Below the pieces are notes generated by a model, which saw only the letters and a program-made list of their open reading frames with translations, was not told the DNA's origin and searched no databases. The translations under genes and the position numbers were made by a program. From JAGXFP01 sp039714535 (lineage in GTDB: Bacteria > Desulfobacterota > Desulfobulbia > Desulfobulbales > JAGXFP01), in contig JBDLJC010000077.1 of assembly GCA_039714535.1 (NCBI GenBank), positions 1 to 6,986 on the forward strand: a stretch of DNA of 6,986 nt. Reading direction: 5' to 3'. Shown here in pieces: positions 5,909 through 6,986 of the stretch. How positions within the stretch are numbered: position 1 is the first letter of the stretch; every line of letters begins with the position of its first letter.

Positions 5909-6838
5909 GCCTAGTATCTCTGTTTGATATTGTTTGAGAAATGTCCCATATTCTTCCGATTGATCGCACTGTTTCTCCACATTGCGGACAATCCGACTGA
6001 GGGTACTCAAATCACGGTTAAAATGTTCAGCAACTTCAGTCAATGGAGCTGCTTTTAGTTGTACTGCCAAGAAGCCGATAATACCACGGATCTTTGCGTA
6101 ATCACGCCTCCGAGACGGGAGCCGCAACACCTTTTCATTGACCTTGTGCTGTTTGCATACATATATGACTATCGCTGCCAGTTTTATCTTTTTCTGAACC
6201 GGTTTTCGATTAAGCACAGTATCGATAAATTCGTCATCCCCAAGTATACGGCTATCGCTATCACCTTGATAGAAATCGGAACGGTGGCCCTCAGTAACAC
6301 CATTCAGGACAAAGTCACGATAATCTTTCCGGGATGATGTTAATTTGTCACCAAATTGGCGCAAAACAAAATCCGTTGTCAAAAAGGGAATTGTTTCTGT
6401 GCCGAGGTAGACTCGATGACTACTCCATTGATAATCCGCCGGATCTCCAACCATGCCAGCCCGCACTGGATTATTGTGGATATAGCGGACCAGTTCCAAC
6501 AGATAGCTGTCGGCATCGACAAGTACCGCCTTGTACCGACCTTGGAATAAATGCCCGATTCGGTTTTTTCTTTTGTTGATATAGCGGGTATAGCGAAACG
6601 AGATATTCTGAATGATCTTTGAAAGTGAGATATCACCCACCTGGATGGCCAGATGAAGATGGTTGCTCATAAGACAGAATGCATGCAGGCGACATGAAAA
6701 GCGTTCCGTGGCCTCTTGCAGGAGTAACAGGAATCTTGAACGGTCCTCCTTGGCATAGAAGATGTCTTGCCCGCCATTACCGCGCAGGATAACATGATAA
6801 AAACCGCCGGGGACATGAAGTCTAGGTTTGCGTGCCAT
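5903..6838 (-). CDS. REP-associated tyrosine transposase with DnaA-like C-terminal domain
   Basis: The 311-residue product belongs to the Y1 transposase (Transposase_17, IS200-like) superfamily, the RAYT branch: single-strand DNA endonucleases that use an HUH metal site and one tyrosine. Residues 1-130 hold the family start RKPRLHVPGGFYHVILRGN, the HUH motif H60-L61-H62 within MSNHLHLA, the FQGRYKA segment, and YIHNNPVRAG with candidate catalytic Y119. An extended C-terminal part at about 218-290 resembles DnaA domain IV (Bac_DnaA_C): RRRDYAKIRGIIGFLA, then EVAEHFNRDLSTLSRIVRNVE, the expected helix-turn-helix. Family RAYTs can be near 150-200 residues, so this tail is a real addition and probably binds DNA. 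No catalytic residue looks lost and the frame is intact. The ribosome site is weak and no clear promoter lies upstream. Expected substrate, by inference, is the repeat at its own ends. Confidence 0.93.
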   Translation of the reverse strand: MARKPRLHVPGGFYHVILRGNGGQDIFYAKEDRSRFLLLLQEATERFSCRLHAFCLMSNHLHLAIQVGDISLSKIIQNISFRYTRYINKRKNRIGHLFQGRYKAVLVDADSYLLELVRYIHNNPVRAGMVGDPADYQWSSHRVYLGTETIPFLTTDFVLRQFGDKLTSSRKDYRDFVLNGVTEGHRSDFYQGDSDSRILGDDEFIDTVLNRKPVQKKIKLAAIVIYVCKQHKVNEKVLRLPSRRRDYAKIRGIIGFLAVQLKAAPLTEVAEHFNRDLSTLSRIVRNVEKQCDQSEEYGTFLKQYQTEILGE

Positions 6839-6853
6839 ATTTTCTTATACCAA

Positions 6854-6881
6854 GAATAACACAACAACGCAAGCCTGACCC
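6854..6881 (-). repeat. Right terminal inverted repeat of the RAYT element
   Basis: Ends AACGCAAGCCTGACCC, the exact reverse complement of the outer 16 bases of the left end. It lies just before the transposase start codon, so it should be in the 5' part of the mRNA, while the left copy is at the 3' end. An mRNA spanning both ends could form a panhandle. Confidence 0.88.
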
Positions 6882-6910
6882 CAGTTTCTGATCGATAACG
6901 GAAAACAAGC

Positions 6911-6926
6911 AAACAATAAGTTGTTT
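6911..6926. repeat. Short inverted repeat AAACAA-TAAG-TTGTTT
   Basis: Perfect 6-bp arms around a 4-base centre in the non-coding sequence between the element's right end and the window edge. It is AT-rich and has no T-run, so it is not a good terminator. It might be an operator half or chance. Confidence 0.35.
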
Positions 6927-6934
6927 TAGAACAG

Positions 6935-6948
6935 CGTCCCATGGGACG
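6935..6948. promoter_or_regulatory. 14-bp perfect palindrome upstream of the RAYT gene
   Basis: CGTCCCATGGGACG reads the same on both strands with no spacer, about 100 bases before the transposase start codon. A palindrome of this length suits a dimeric repressor site or the core of a cruciform or repeat. No regulator gene adjoins it, so the role is unknown. Confidence 0.4.
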
Positions 6949-6971
6949 TAAAAGAGAGAATGTCAATATGT

Positions 6972-6980
6972 CAAGCCTGA
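6972..6980 (-). repeat. Extra copy of the RAYT terminal core motif
   Basis: On the minus strand this reads TCAGGCTTG, the same nine bases as in both RAYT ends (5884-5892 plus strand, 6870-6878 minus strand), in the same orientation as the right end and 102 bases outside it. It continues ACATATTGACA, which differs from the element ends. It may be the end of a further related element cut by the window edge. Confidence 0.55.
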
Positions 6981-6986
6981 TAATCA

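Larger units (their letters stand above)
5881..6881 (-). mobile_element. REP-associated tyrosine transposase (RAYT) element with terminal inverted repeats
   Basis: One transposase gene is enclosed by near-identical inverted ends, 1001 bp in all. The ends are at 5881-5908 and 6854-6881: the outer 16 bases are identical and 25 of 28 match overall. The left end includes the transposase stop codon and the right end finishes 15 bases before its start codon, so the ends wrap the gene tightly. I see no target-site duplication, as expected for HUH transposases. RAYTs are usually single-copy domesticated genes rather than freely jumping insertion sequences, so the flanks may be its recognised repeats rather than the ends of an active transposon. 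Confidence 0.75.

Noticed and set aside
6961..6974. TTGACA boxes as the RAYT promoter
   Set aside because: Neither copy has an acceptable -10 box at the right distance on the minus strand.

Overview
This 7 kb bacterial window reads as an accessory region: mostly unrelated genes, one interrupted gene, one complete mobile element, and more than 1 kb without a convincing gene. The organism is uncertain. A TPR-sulfotransferase, a CspA-type cold shock protein and a REP-associated transposase with a DnaA-like tail would suit Desulfobacterota or another proteobacterial lineage, but no marker gene here settles it.

Layout. Bases 1-1124 (+) carry the C-terminal half of a catalase-peroxidase (KatG), cut by the window edge. 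Abutting its stop codon is the last quarter of a HisF cyclase (1121-1318, +) with nothing left of the rest of that gene, so this is a recombination scar or an assembly join. Converging on it is a large TPR-sulfotransferase gene (1375-3318, -). Then come about 790 bases without a convincing gene (3319-4110), holding one well-formed hairpin and, at the far end, the terminator of a small cold-shock gene (csp, 4111-4311, -). The csp gene has a leader of about 130 nt with a second terminator-like hairpin.

Further right, still on the minus strand, is a secreted protein of TlpA-like architecture whose thioredoxin motif is CPVS instead of CxxC (4675-5820). Its upstream side is bordered by a 7-bp tandem repeat touching a REP-associated tyrosine transposase element (5881-6881). 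That element has 28-bp imperfect terminal inverted repeats and a transposase with an HUH nuclease domain plus a C-terminal DnaA-domain-IV-like helix-turn-helix. The last 100 bases hold two palindromes and a further copy of the 9-base core of the element's termini.

The genes do not form one pathway. The minus-strand genes from 6838 to 1375 share a direction but are separated by terminators, repeats and long gaps, so they are probably transcribed separately. I see no defence system, CRISPR array, tRNA or rRNA. The most interesting items are the transposase element and its related terminal motifs, the CXXS secreted protein, the katG/hisF junction and the structured noncoding segment near 3.9 kb.
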